Assembly: GCA_024138025.1 (NCBI GenBank)
Contig: JAMXBD010001381.1
Span: 186,001 to 250,000 of the forward strand
DNA from: Combretum micranthum
Taxonomy: Eukaryota; Streptophyta; Magnoliopsida; Myrtales; Combretaceae
Direction of reading: 5' to 3'
Length of the DNA: 64,000 nt
Shown: positions 38,620 through 50,290 of the stretch, piece by piece
Layout of the letters: each line of letters opens with the position of its first letter
Position numbering within the stretch: the first letter of the stretch is position 1
Translations under genes and position numbers: made by a program
Notes under the pieces: generated by a model
Seen by the model: only the letters and a program-made list of their open reading frames with translations
Databases searched by the model: none
Told to the model about the DNA's origin: nothing

Positions 38620-40628
38620 TGTCAAGCCCGAATTTGCTCATTTTCTCCTAACAGTCTCGATCCATATCAAACCCGAACCATCTAACACGAATTACTCGAC
38701 AAGGAACCAATAGGGCTTTCGTAAAAAGCCCGGTTTTCTGAAAAATATTTTGATTGGAGTCGCCACCGGTTAAAGCCGGAAAAAGGTAAACCAAAAAACC
38801 AAATGGGTGGTTTGGTTTCTAGTTTGGCTACTGGTCTGTGGGAAAACAAAAAATTGATGAGTCCGGGGGGTGCTACTTTAAAACCTAAACGGTAATCTAG
38901 GCTTTGGATAGGCTTTAAAAATCTTGAATTATATGGGCCAAAGAGATTAATTTTGATTTTTCGAAATTTTTAAATTTTTATTCTTTTTTTTCTAAAAATA
39001 TATTTACATATTTACAAAAAAAACATTTTTTTTGTTTAAAAAAAATCCTAAAAGTTTTTTATTTTTGTGATCACCCCGCAGATGCCTACGTATCCATCAA
39101 CCGGAATCAGGTCCCCATAGGTCGTTTTGATTTTTGTAAAAATTTAGTTTTTTTGTTTATTTTTAATTGTGAAGAATCGCCAAGTTTAAGTTATTTAGCA
39201 AATTTGATTTTGATTTTTGAAATTCCTAAGACATCTAATTTTATTCTTCTTTTTGAAAAATCCTTAAAAGAAACTATTTTTGGAAAAACCCCTTTATTAT
39301 TTTTCTCGTTAATTTAGAAAATAACTATGTGATATATATATATATATATATAAGCTAGCAAAACAATTTCTAATACTATGTATATATAAATTAAAGAAAA
39401 ATCTTTTTTGTTGATTTTGTAAAATTGTCTTTTTTTTTTGGATTTTAATATAAAATCAATATTTAGAAAACTAATAATGACTTATCACATCAAATAATTT
39501 GCAAAATCCTATTGATATTACTTTAATTCAACATTCACAAATCATCATTCAAATGACATATATCAAGTATAGCACTCATTTATCAAAAGGTGATATGAAA
39601 ATTATAATCTAAAAGCTATATCCGTATTTTTGTTGATTTTTCATGATTTAACTTAAAACTTATTCATTAACTAGACTATATCCTAACTTTTATTTACCTA
39701 AATCTTATATTACCATATACTAATATCGAAAAAAAATAGCATGCAAACTATACAATCACACACGCATAAACATTATATATATATATATATTTATTTGTTT
39801 TCTATTCATTTTTCTTTTTTTTTTTTATTTCTTACTATTTTCTTTTTTGTATACATGATATTAATATATCTTATCGAACAACAACAACAACAACACCAAT
39901 AATAATAACAACTAATAAAAAAAATTGAAACCTTGTCAAATGATCTAAACGGCTTCGTTGGAGGCTGGGACATGCAACGGTGGTGGTGCTTGTAGCGGCT
40001 GGTCATGATTTGGGTTTGGTGTATGCTGGAGATAGAGGTGTTGAGAGAGAGAGAGCAAGAGAGATTAGAGAAAGAGAGCTGTGAGAGAGATCTATTTTTT
40101 TTTTTAATCTATTTTCTATGTTTCGATCTCAACTTCGGTCATCTCCCTTGCACTCTTCAACCTTAACCAACCAAGCTATGCTTGGCTTTTGATTCATTTC
40201 CTCACCTAAAATTTATTTAAATCATTCAAACCAGGCCAAACGCATTTTCAATAAAAATAGGCCAAATTTGATATGGGTTCAGGATCCAAATTAATTCCTA
40301 AATGTAACCAAAAATACTATAAGACCAATAATAAGCCCAAAAATGATTTTTTATTTTTTTTTCTTTTTCCAATTTTAATTTTAATTCTAAAGGCTTATTT
40401 ACTAAAAGATGGGGTTTTTTTTTTAATTTCTTAATTTTCAAATTTTTATATATTTTTTAAATTTTATACTTTTTTGTTGATTTTTAATTTAACTAATTTT
40501 TTAATCATCATCATTATTATTATTTTTAATAATTTTCAATTCTTATTGTATTTTCTATCTTTTTACAATTTTTATGATTTTTGAATTTTTTTTATTTTTT
40601 AAAAGAGGGCAAAAATGGGGTGTCGACA
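38620..40628 (+). mobile_element. Solo LTR, 2.0 kb, Gypsy type
   Basis: It starts TGTCAAGCCCG, ends GGGTGTCGACA, and is flanked by a perfect 5-bp duplication GAGAT (38615-38619 and 40629-40633). The right palindrome arm has the joined sequence (inverse of ..tcctataggagatataag..) near 48571-48590, which is the empty site. 'ggagtcgccacc' and 'gatgcctacgtatcc' are motifs I associate with LTRs of large plant Gypsy elements. No internal coding region remains. It contains a TA microsatellite at about 39337-39352. Confidence 0.85.
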
Positions 40629-41305
40629 GAGATATAAGTATTTGAGCTACTTATGTCAACCTCTTAAGCTATTATTGCTACTCAAGATCTCCAGTTTCTC
40701 ACGACTTGTTATTCAAAGCATGAGTATTATCGTGTTGATTGTTCCGCTTTAAATATTAACTATGAATTATTGATTGTTGCATTGAATACAGTTTAGGTAT
40801 GTTTGTCATATCATGTGTGATTGTGTTATTGAGTACTGGGCTTTGGCTCACTCCTTTAATTTTTTTTAGATTCTGATGAGGATTATTATGATTACTTGGG
40901 TCACGAGACCGATGTTGAGGATCTCTTGGATGAGTGGAGTGACTAGATCACGAGGCTTTTTTTTTTTTTTTCTAGGGTCTTCTTTTTTGCCTATCTCTAT
41001 CTTGATAGAGATGAAACCAAACCTCTTATTTTCTATTGAATAATGTTTCGAGTAAGTCTTGAATGAGCCTCCAAAAGCTTGATGCAAAAAATCGAAATTT
41101 TGTTTTATGTCTCTGAGCTATATATCTTCATCTAACTCTGGTAATTGAATAAATGAAAATTTAATGAATAACTAATTGATTTCCTTTGTTTTAGTTATTC
41201 TTTTCCTCTTCCTTAGTTGATTAATAACAATTATAGTAGGGTCTCGAAAAATACGTAATTTATGTTAAGCCTTCATACTTTTTTTTAGGTTCATTATGAT
41301 TCGTA

Positions 41306-41619
41306 TTGGTTGGAGCTTCAAGTTATCTCAGTAAGAATTTGATATCTTTAGTTCCATCTCAGCAAATAATTTATGGTGCACAATTTCATGGAGTGTAGGT
41401 AGTGGCTATGATCGGTTCGATAGAAAAGAAGGAATAGTTTGTATTTTTCATTGCGGATTTCCTGGAAAAAATTGTCGCATCTTCCTACGATTCCATACGA
41501 AAGATATTCAGTCCATCAGAATAGAAGTTAAAGAAGGTATTTATGCTCATCGTGTCCTTTATATGGAAATCAACGAACATGGGGCCATTCCTTTGACATA
41601 TACTAACGAGAATTTGACT
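41306..41619 (+). pseudogene. ycf4: Plastid ycf4 fragment (nuclear plastid DNA)
   Basis: Translation shows the middle and C-terminal part of the photosystem I assembly protein Ycf4: [18 protein letters not shown], then [68 protein letters not shown]. The first piece and the rest are in different frames. The segment that normally separates them is missing, so there is an out-of-frame internal deletion at about 41371. The N-terminus and the last residues are absent. A functional copy would be in the plastid genome; this is a transferred relic. Confidence 0.9.
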
Positions 41620-41627
41620 TCGCTTCC

Positions 41628-41827
41628 AAATTTAGAGCAATGCCTATTTTACTCTCTTCAAATTCTACTAATTCACCTACCATTACTTCTTCAAGACCAT
41701 AAATACGAGCAATATTGTCGCCTACTTGAAGTACGATAGCAACATTTACAATCTTTACTTCTCTATTATATTGTTTAATATGTTCATGGATAATATTATT
41801 AATTCCATTGGCTCTAATGGTTGCCAT
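41628..41827 (-). pseudogene. atpA: Plastid atpA 5' fragment (nuclear plastid DNA)
   Basis: The first about 66 codons of the plastid ATP synthase CF1 alpha subunit are present: [54 protein letters not shown]. The match then stops where the ycf4 piece begins, pointing the opposite way. The 20-50 bp upstream of the ATG (41828-41880) also look like plastid spacer. The whole catalytic part is missing. Several residues differ from usual plastid sequences, as expected for an ageing nuclear copy. Confidence 0.92.
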
Positions 41828-42299
41828 GAGTATTTCTTAAAACAACTAAATATTTCATCAAATTAACTATTTCTTTTAGAGTTTGTTCTTTTTCTGCCAA
41901 CCCCTTTACCTTACTGAAAATAATGTCTTCTTGAGGGTTGTTTATATGAACCCATGGGGATATATTATCCTTTATCTGATACTTATCTGGTTCCTTGATT
42001 ATCGATGCTATTTTTGAGATGATACTTATTTACGTTTTTAGTCTACTCATGGGCGTAGCTATTTAGTTTTTTTTTTTTCAAACTTTATGATTTTGCTGCT
42101 AGATTTCAAAATTTTCAAAAGCTAATGAAATGATTTGAAAAACTAAAATCAGTTAGAAACGATCACAATAAACCAGTCTTTTATGATAGCCTTTGCATAT
42201 AACGTCGAAGCATTATACGTGAAAAAACTGAATACACCTTAATCCTACTCAGGGTGTGATAGTGTGAGCCAATGGATAGTCAATGGGACAAGTCCATCA

Positions 42300-42890
42300 A
42301 ATTAATGATGGGATCATAGAATTTTTGTATTTTAAAATCAAGGTTTAATGAGATCATTCAATAGTAAATGAAACAATGATCATGTTGTGAAGTAATTTCC
42401 AAGCTGTTAACTAGGGAAAGAACCTTAAGCAGTTTAGGAAGGTAAAAAAAAAATCGGAGAAAGAAATCATTAAAAAGCATAACTTACCATTGGAATAAAT
42501 GTTGACTAGACATAGAATTTTCTTATTTCAAAACTAAGGTTAATGAGATCATTCAAGGGTAAATGAAACAATGATTATGTTGTGAAGGAATTTCTAAGCT
42601 GTTAATTAGGGAAAGAACCTCAAGCAATTTAGGAAGGTAAAAAAATCTGAAGAAAGAAATCATTAAAAAGCATAACTTACCATAGGAATAAAGTTGACCG
42701 GACGTAGAATTTTCCGTATTTAAAAATTGAGGTTTAATGAGATCATTCAAGAGTAAAAGAAAAAATGATTATGTTGTGAAGTAATTTCCAACCTATTAAT
42801 TGGGGAAAGAACCTCAAGCAGTTTAGGAAGGTAAAAAAAAACAGAAAGAGAAATTATTAAAAAGCATAGCTTACCATTGGAAATAACGGA
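42300..42890 (-). repeat. Three tandem units of about 190-195 bp, left arm
   Basis: Each unit begins near 'tagaatttt..attt.aaa', then has 'tgagatcattcaa', 'atgttgtgaag.aatttc', 'gggaaagaacct.aagca', 'ttaggaaggtaaaaaaa' and 'aagcataacttaccattgg'. Unit starts lie at about 42317, 42513 and 42706. The inverse array is at 47215-47790. On the - strand each unit carries 'ccaatggtaagttatgc', a good 5' splice-site match. Confidence 0.75.
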
Positions 42891-44060
42891 GGTAATTATG
42901 GTATTGTAATTTGATTGAGAAAGTTAAGCATAATTTTACTGTGGTATAGAGTAAAATAAATAAAACCTTTAGGTTTGGTTTGTGTGTCCAATAAAGTGTC
43001 ATCGGTTTATTATAATAGATTTTTTTGGCCATCTAATAATAATAGGTTTGCATCTACACGTGGAGTCCGCCTCAATAAGAGAATATCCTGGTTTAATTTC
43101 ATCCCAGTTTTAGGCAGAATTGACATCACTGGTTTTGACAAAAATTAATATATTTCCATTATTATCATTATGATCAGAGATTATTTCGACCCAAATTTAG
43201 GTTTAGGTGGAGTTTCCATTACTATAAATAAGTAGCATCGTACCCCTGGCTAGATGTGTTACTAATCTATATATTTCCATTCTTTAGATTTCCTTTTACC
43301 TTATCCCCATTTCTCAAAAACCCTCTCAGAAGTCAAGTCGCTCAACTCAACTTTCAGTTGGTATCCAAATTTCAATGGGTACTTTCTTAAATTTGATTTA
43401 ACTGATCATATTTCGATTCTCTCACAACACCATTGATTACTTAATTTAGCTTGTGATTCCCTTTTTTTTGTTTTTTTTGTTTTTTTTGTTTTCTGTCAAC
43501 TTTGCAATAGGGTGTCCTTAATTTACCTTGTGATTCCCATTTTTCCTTTTTCTATTGACTTCGCAATAGGGTGCCTTCAACTGTACTTGTTTTAGTATCT
43601 TTTTTAACTTGATTGCAATATTCAATTTCATAGTTTGATTGATGTTTGCCACCAAGTGTTTAGGTCATGTAATTTTATATATTTTGAACCGTTTAGTTTG
43701 ATCAGGGTTTATATTAAAGAAAAAAAATCAATGATATCGATGATGCAATCGGAATGGGTTTGTAATGGGTCATATAGAACTAAAACCCAAGCTGGTTGCT
43801 AATAGGATCTCCCCAAACCTAAGAAAAACCCTATAGAGTTTTTCCCATTGTTCCTAGAACCCAAACTGACAATAAACAAATTTCTAAGCATTTTTAAAGA
43901 AGAAACAAATTTCGTAGTAATGAAACGAGCTTATTTACACATTCTTAAATATATATATATATATATATAATTAATTAATTTACACATCCATTCCCTCGCT
44001 ATGCAATAATATCTTAGGCAACATTATTTCCACGTTCTTACAAAAATATATATAATTAAT

Positions 44061-44101
44061 TTTGTTTTGGCATGATATATATTTCTATGTTCCATAGAAG
44101 T

Positions 44102-44138
<37 letters not shown>

Positions 44139-45975
44139 TGCATGAAACATCAATAATTGATCCTACGACGCTCAATACAATCAATAAAAAAGTTCTATCT
44201 AAAATAATTGAGAAATGATATATATAAATATAATAGCATTGTCGTGAAATTGCTTTTCCAATTTTCCTTGGAACTCTAGCTTTATCAAAACTCTACCTAC
44301 ACAAAACAGTTATGATATATTTATGTTGGGTCGAATTTTCCAATTGAGTTATACATATGATTCGAAGCTTGACTCGAAACCCTATAGGATTTTAAAATCA
44401 TGCCTAAACCCATCCAAAAACCTTATAGGATCAGGGTTTTTAGTAGGTCAGTCAAGTCAGGTATCTTATAATGACTCGCCTATTTATATCCCTAAATGTT
44501 TCTGTTGATATTACTTTAGGATTTTTCAATTGTGCATTTTTTAGCTTTTTAACTTGATTGCAATGTTGGATATGATAACTTGTTTGACATTTGATGTTAA
44601 TTACATTTTGTTTAATGTGTTTATTTTTTAATCTGTTTCGTGCTGAAGATTAGGATATTAGCTCAAGTTGTGAATAATAAGGTTGTTATAGGTAAGGCTG
44701 TGCCAAAAAACAAACCGAACTGAACCAAACCAAAATTTCAGTTCTTTTTTGAAACGGTTTGGTTTGTGGTGAAGAGCAAATGATTCGTGATTCATTTCGG
44801 ACTATGATCCGAATCATATGGTTCGAACCAAACCGAACCGTTTTTATATTTAAAAAAAAAATTATTTTTTAACTCTTAATCGTTTCATTAAAAAGTTAAT
44901 TGTTTTTAAAATTTGTGACTTAAATATATATTGTTCATGAAAATAAAATTAAATTTGTCATAGTATATTTTAGTTTTTATGTTGTCTGTAAATAAGATAG
45001 ATTTTAGATTTTAGCCTCTAGTATTCTAAATCCTGAATATTTTTTTCCCTTTGTCTTATTAATTAATCTACTTCTATTATTTAGTTACTTATTGATTTAT
45101 ATAATTGATAATATGTTAGTTAGAAGTATACAACGAATTAAATTTTATGTCTTATTTGGGATAAAGTCTAGTATACCATTATAGCTCAAGACAATTAAAA
45201 AAATGAGACTACTCATAATTATAATTTTATAATGGATAAAATCCCTTCCTTCCTGTTAAGTTTTATAAGTTTATTTGGTAAATCATTAATTTTAAATATT
45301 GTTGTTTATATTTGCATTAGTGATAAGAAATATGTAATGAAAGTTTTTTAATAAAATATATATTTATTTTATGAATAAAAACAGTTCAAATTGTAAACCA
45401 AACGGTACTGAACCATTTTTTTTTCAATTTGAAAAAATTACAAAGCTAACCAAACCTTGGAGTTAGGTTCGAATTTATAAGAAAAATCGAATTATAAAAT
45501 ATGATATAGTTCGGTTCGAGGAGCAAACCGAACCAAACCGTACAGTGTACACCCCTAGTTATTGGTGTCCTTTTTTCTATTAATTTTTGGTTTGTGGCTT
45601 TTCTTTCACAATTCTTTTACGTATCTGTATATATAGATGAACAATGAAATAACAGTAGTTAATCCACATTCTAAACTGAAGAAATCACTATTAGGACTTG
45701 TCCAAGCGACCACTCATACAAATTGCATATTTCATTTATACCACCTGGATCGAAAAGTTCCACTGCATATAACCAACATTATATATTACATATACTAGAA
45801 TATGCCCAAAAGACACATACACACAACTATAGCCCATAAGGAAACTAGATCACACTCTCAAAATCACAAGTATCAGATTTATAAAGAATTATGTTGGCAA
45901 GGATGGGAGGGGCAGAAATGTGCTTCCAAATTATGCTAAGTTAGTTTTGCATCAGATGCAGTAAACTACAGATCC
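44061..45975. other. Spacer between direct repeats near the palindrome centre
   Basis: This 1.9 kb lies between two direct copies of a roughly 170-190 bp block (43870-44060 and 45976-46142). It holds the hAT MITE at 44693-45557 and otherwise AT-rich noncoding DNA, including TA microsatellites near 44110. Part of it (44535-44620) resembles 43600-43660. No gene seen. Confidence 0.45.
44693..45557. mobile_element. hAT MITE, 865 bp, at the palindrome centre
   Basis: It begins TAAGGCTGTGCC and ends GTACACCCCTA, with 'aaaccgaactgaaccaaacc' near one end and 'gcaaaccgaaccaaaccg' near the other. It is flanked by GTTATAGG (44685-44692) and GTTATTGG (45558-45565), an 8-bp target duplication with one mismatch, as for hAT elements. 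The interior is AT-rich and noncoding. Confidence 0.8.
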
Positions 45976-46268
45976 GACAATAAACAAATTTCAAGTATTT
46001 TTAAAGAAGAAACAAATTTCATAGTAATGAAACGAGCTTATTTACACATTCTTAAAAAAATATAAAATTAATTTACACATCCATTCCCTCACTATGCAAT
46101 AATATCTTAGACAACATTATTTACACGTTCTTACAAAAATATAGAAACATATTTTTAAGAATGGATGTGTAAATTAATTTTATATATTTTTTAAGAATAT
46201 ATAAATAAGTTCGTTTCATTACTATGAAATTTGTTTCTTCTTTAAAAATACTTAAAATTTGTTTATTG
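45976..46268. repeat. Hairpin: arms of about 108 bp, 76-bp loop
   Basis: 45976-46083 (aataaacaaattt.., ..acacatccattc) is followed by a 76-bp loop and then by its inverse at 46160-46268 (gaatggatgtgt.., ..aaatttgtttatt). The first arm plus loop is also a direct repeat of 43870-44060. This looks like the original centre of the large palindrome. Confidence 0.8.
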
Positions 46269-49200
46269 TAGGGTCGGGTTCTAGGAACAATGCTTAGGTT
46301 TTGAGAGACCCTATTGGCAACTAGATTGGGTTTGGGTTTTATATGATCCATACCAAACCTGCTCTAGTTACATTCTCAATATCATTGATTTTTTTTTCTT
46401 AATATAAACCCTGATCAAACTAAGCGGTTAAAAATATATAAAATTACATGATCTAAACACTTGGTGGCAAACATCAATCGAACTTTGAAATTGAACATTA
46501 CAATCAAGTTTAAAAAGATACTACAACAAGTACAGTTGAAGGTACCCTATTGCGAAGTCGACAGAAAAAGGAAAAAAATGGAATCACAAGCTAAATTGAG
46601 GACATCCGATTACAAAGTTAAAAAAAAATAAAAAAAAATGGGAATCACAAGCTAAATTAAGTAATCATGGTGTTATGAGTGACTTGAAATATGATTAGTC
46701 AAATCAAATTTGAGAAAGTACGCATTGAAATTTGGATACAAGCTGGAGAGTTGAGTCGAGCGACTTGATTTCGAAGAGGGTTTTTGAGAAATAGATAAGG
46801 TAAAAGGAAAGCTAAAGAATGGAAATATGTGGTTTGGTAACACATTTAGCTAGTGGTTCGATGCTATTTATTTATAGTAATGGAAATTTCACCTAAACCT
46901 AAATCTGGGTAGAAATCATCTCTGATCATAATGGAAATATCTTAATTTTTGTTGAAACCAGTGATGTCAATTCTGCCTAAAATTAGGATGAAATTAAACA
47001 AGGAGATCCTCTTACCGAGGCGGACTCCATGCGTAGATGCAAATCTATTATTATTAGATGGCCAAAAAATCTATTATTACAAACCGATGACACTTTATTG
47101 GACACACAAACTAAACCTAAAGTTTTTATTTATTTATTTATTTTATTCTACAGCACAGTAAAATTATGCTTAAATTTCTCAATTAAATTACAATACCATA
47201 ATTACTTCCGTTTATTCCAATGGTAAGCTATGCTTTTTAACAATTTCTCTCTCCATATTTTTTTACTTTCCTAAATTGCTTGAGGTTCTTTCCCCAATTA
47301 ATAGGTTGGAACTTACTTCTCAACATAATCATTGTTTCTTTTACTCTTGAATGATCTCATTAAACCTCAGTTTTGAAATACAGGAAATTCTACGTTCGAT
47401 CAACGTTTATTCCAATGGTAAGTTATGCTTTTGATGATTTCTTTCTTCATATTTTTTTACCTTTCTAAACTACTTGAGGTTCTTTCCCTAATTACCAGCT
47501 TGGAAATTCCTTCACAACATAATCATTGCTTCATTTACCCTTGAATGATCTCATTAAACCTCAGTTTTGAAATACGAGAAATTCTATGTCCGATCAACGT
47601 TTATTCCAATGGTAAGTTATGCTTTTTAATGATTTCTTTCTCCAAATTTTTTTACCATCCTAAGCTGCTTGAGGTTCTTTCCCTTATTAACATCTTGGAA
47701 ATTACTTCACAACATAATCATTGTTTCATTTACTCTTGAATGATCTCATTAAACCTCAGTTTTAAAATACCAGAAATTCTACAATCTCGTCATTAATTTG
47801 ATGGACTTATCCTGTCAACTATCCAATAGCTCACACTGTCACACACCCCGAATAGGGTTAAGACGTATTCGGTTTTGCCACGTATAATGCTTTGGTGTTA
47901 TACACAAAGTCTATCCTAGAAGACTAGTTTATTGTGATCATTTCTCACTGATTTTAGTTTTTGAAATCATTTCATTAGCTTTTGAAAATTTTGAAATCTA
48001 GCAGCAGAATCATAAAGTTTGAAAAAAAAAAAAACCAAATAGCTACTCTCGTGAATAGACTAAAAACGTAAATAAGTATAATCTCAAAATAGCATTGAGA
48101 ATCAAGGAACCATATAAGTACTAGATAAAGGATAATACATCCCATGGGTTCTTATAAACGACCCTTAAGAAGACATAAGCATAAACCAAGTTTGATAACT
48201 TAACAAGGCCCTAAAAAAAAAAAAAAAATGCTTTGTGACCTAGTCACTCCACTCATCTAAGAGATCCTCAACATCGGTCTCGTAACCCAAGTAATCATAA
48301 TAATCCTCATCAAAATCCAAAAAAAATTTAAAGGAACGAACTGAAGCCCAATACTCAATGACACAATCACACACGATATGGCAAAGACACCTAAACTATA
48401 TGCATTGCAACAATCAATAATTTATAGTTAATATTTAATGCGGAACAATCAACACGGGAGCATTCATGCTTTAGATAACAAGCCATGGGAAATTGGGGGT
48501 CCTGAGTAGTAACAACTGCTCAGAGAGTTGATATGAGTAACAGCAACCGCTCAGGGGGTTGAGTAGCCTAAATCCTTATATCTCCTATAGGAATTACTAC
48601 AATAATAGTGCCGTCCAGGGTTTACAGTTGTTACGCATCTTCATTTATTTCAATCCATCACATAATGTGACTCAACGGATCCCATCAACATGAGTCAATA
48701 CTACTTCTCACCAAACATAAGTAGACATTATCTCGATACTGTTTTTCTTATCGACTACCCGCTGAGCTATCTCGATATATCAATAATAATGATAAAGATG
48801 GTCTAAGCACCTAATTACCGTGCTGGCATAGCCTAGCAAGATTGTTGCTCCTTAGACTAGTTTAAACGACACAAGCACAAGTAACACAATAATTTATAAT
48901 ACCATCTTTAGATCTTAATTCATTAAGATTACTATTCTAGACAAGCAACACACAAGTCACTATGCACCTAATAAGTCTGTAGTCTAGTATAAAACAGAAG
49001 ATAAACTAGAACATATTTTAGAAACAACGATATCTGTATAAAAGTTATTCAATATGAGTATATATATAACTCAATTATCAAATTCATAATATTTATTCAA
49101 TTATGTTTAATTATTCATTCAGGTATTAGGCATAAGGATTTGGTTAAGGCCATAAGTATAAGCGTTTGAATTTCTTATTTTGAAGTATTAGGCCTCCAGT

Positions 49201-50290
49201 GATCTTATAATAGGCCCAATAAGAATATTTCTAAGTCTTACATTTTTCTTAAGGTAATGGGCTTTAGGGAATTTATAATTGAGCCCATTAAGAAATGTAG
49301 ATATTAATTCAGGTTTAATTGGGCTTTATTTTTGGATTTAGGTCCAATTGGAGTAATATTGGTTATTGGATCTAAGAATTGTGCCCAAGTCCAAGTTGAG
49401 TTAAATTAGACATAATTAGCTATTAGGCCTTCTAATTTCCTATTTAGGCCAATTAACGGTATTTTAGCTTATAGGTTCAAGAAATATTACATGAGCTTAT
49501 TAAGTAATTCACTACTTGGAAATTGAGAATGAACTTAAATAATATGAATGTGACCCAATTAAAATAATTATGGATCATCGGGTCCATATTTGGAAATTTA
49601 AGTCCATAAGTTGTAATTTAGTAATTATTTACTTTAAGATCCTAAAACTCTAGGGAAATTTAATTTGAATAGTTTAGGCTTATTAATGTTGGAATAGGCC
49701 ACAAATAGCTAAAATCAAGTATAGACCCTAAGGAGTTACTTAGCCTAGATTATTCAAAATAAGGCTCATTTAACTTTATTTAGTTAGGTTGGTTCTAAAT
49801 TAGTATTTAATTCCATTCTATAATATAAAAGTCCAAATACTTATTTTAAACATGGATTTGGATGATGAGTCAACTTAAAATTCTTTCTTTTAGCCAATCG
49901 TACTTGTTGAGATGGGATAGAGCTTAGTGTTATGTGATTCATTATATAATGGGCATTAATTATTATTACTATTTTTTTATAAGTCATCACTTTACCTAGT
50001 TCAGCAATTTATATTGCTAAAAGTTGGAAATAAAATGTTCTCATTAAAGGATTTACATCTAATAATACTATGTTATCACACGTGTCACAATTATTCTATT
50101 GACATCATATATGAAATGATAAATAAAAAAAATTATTGAATATATCTTTGGATATAAATATTTGACATGAAAATATGACATAATTGAAAAACTAGTCTCA
50201 TTATGGAAATATTAACAGCAAACATGAAATCTATGTAAGGTTCAATGCTTATCTATTCATTATTATTAGTGTGTGTATATATATATTTAA
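46080..50290. repeat. Right arm of the large imperfect palindrome
   Basis: This is the inverse of 33117-44060, without the solo LTRs and the plastid insert, so it shows the arm in its earlier form (about 4.2 kb). The part 47837-50250 reads, on the - strand, like an LTR ending ..gggtgtgtgaca at 47837. The outer end of similarity is near 50290, where the inverse of 33130-33160 (aatgaatagataagcattg) lies. The short open frames in it are unsupported. Confidence 0.85.
47215..47790 (+). repeat. Three tandem units of about 187-190 bp, right arm
   Basis: Inverse counterpart of 42300-42890. Units carry 'ccaatggtaag.tatgc' at about 47217, 47415 and 47606, then 'ttgaggttctttccc', 'cacaacataatcattg' and 'gaatgatctcattaaacctc'. 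The repeat number (three) is the same in both arms, so the array predates or was copied with the inversion. Confidence 0.75.

Larger units (their letters stand above)
40979..41914. other. Insert with plastid-derived DNA in the left arm
   Basis: The right arm runs straight from 'tttttagggcc' to 'atgtcttcttaagggtcg'; here about 0.94 kb separates the equivalent points. The middle of the insert (41300-41850) is plastid DNA: a ycf4 piece and an atpA piece. I could not assign the first about 300 bp. Exact edges are approximate because they lie in a T-rich stretch. Confidence 0.6.
33117..44060. repeat. Left arm of a large imperfect palindrome
   Basis: This arm is matched in inverse order by about 46080-50290. 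Clear anchors are 33600-33830 against 49560-49800, 34140-34480 against 48940-49240, 38295-38615 against 48565-48900, 40634-40960 against 48240-48560, 41925-42260 against 47835-48170, 43000-43400 against 46690-47120, and 43690-43900 against 46250-46440. Later insertions at 34488-38287, 38620-40628 and about 40979-41914 break it up; without them the arm is about 4.1 kb. The 38.3-42.3 kb portions read like the 3' half of a Gypsy-type LTR ('tactgggctttggctcac'). Confidence 0.85.

Noticed and set aside
39806..40006. Open frame with a Cys-rich run
   Set aside because: The cysteines come from a simple AAC/ACA repeat inside the solo LTR.
40866..41087. Open frame on the - strand in LTR-like DNA
   Set aside because: It is the antisense of a repeat also present in the right palindrome arm, crosses a poly-T run and has no domain.
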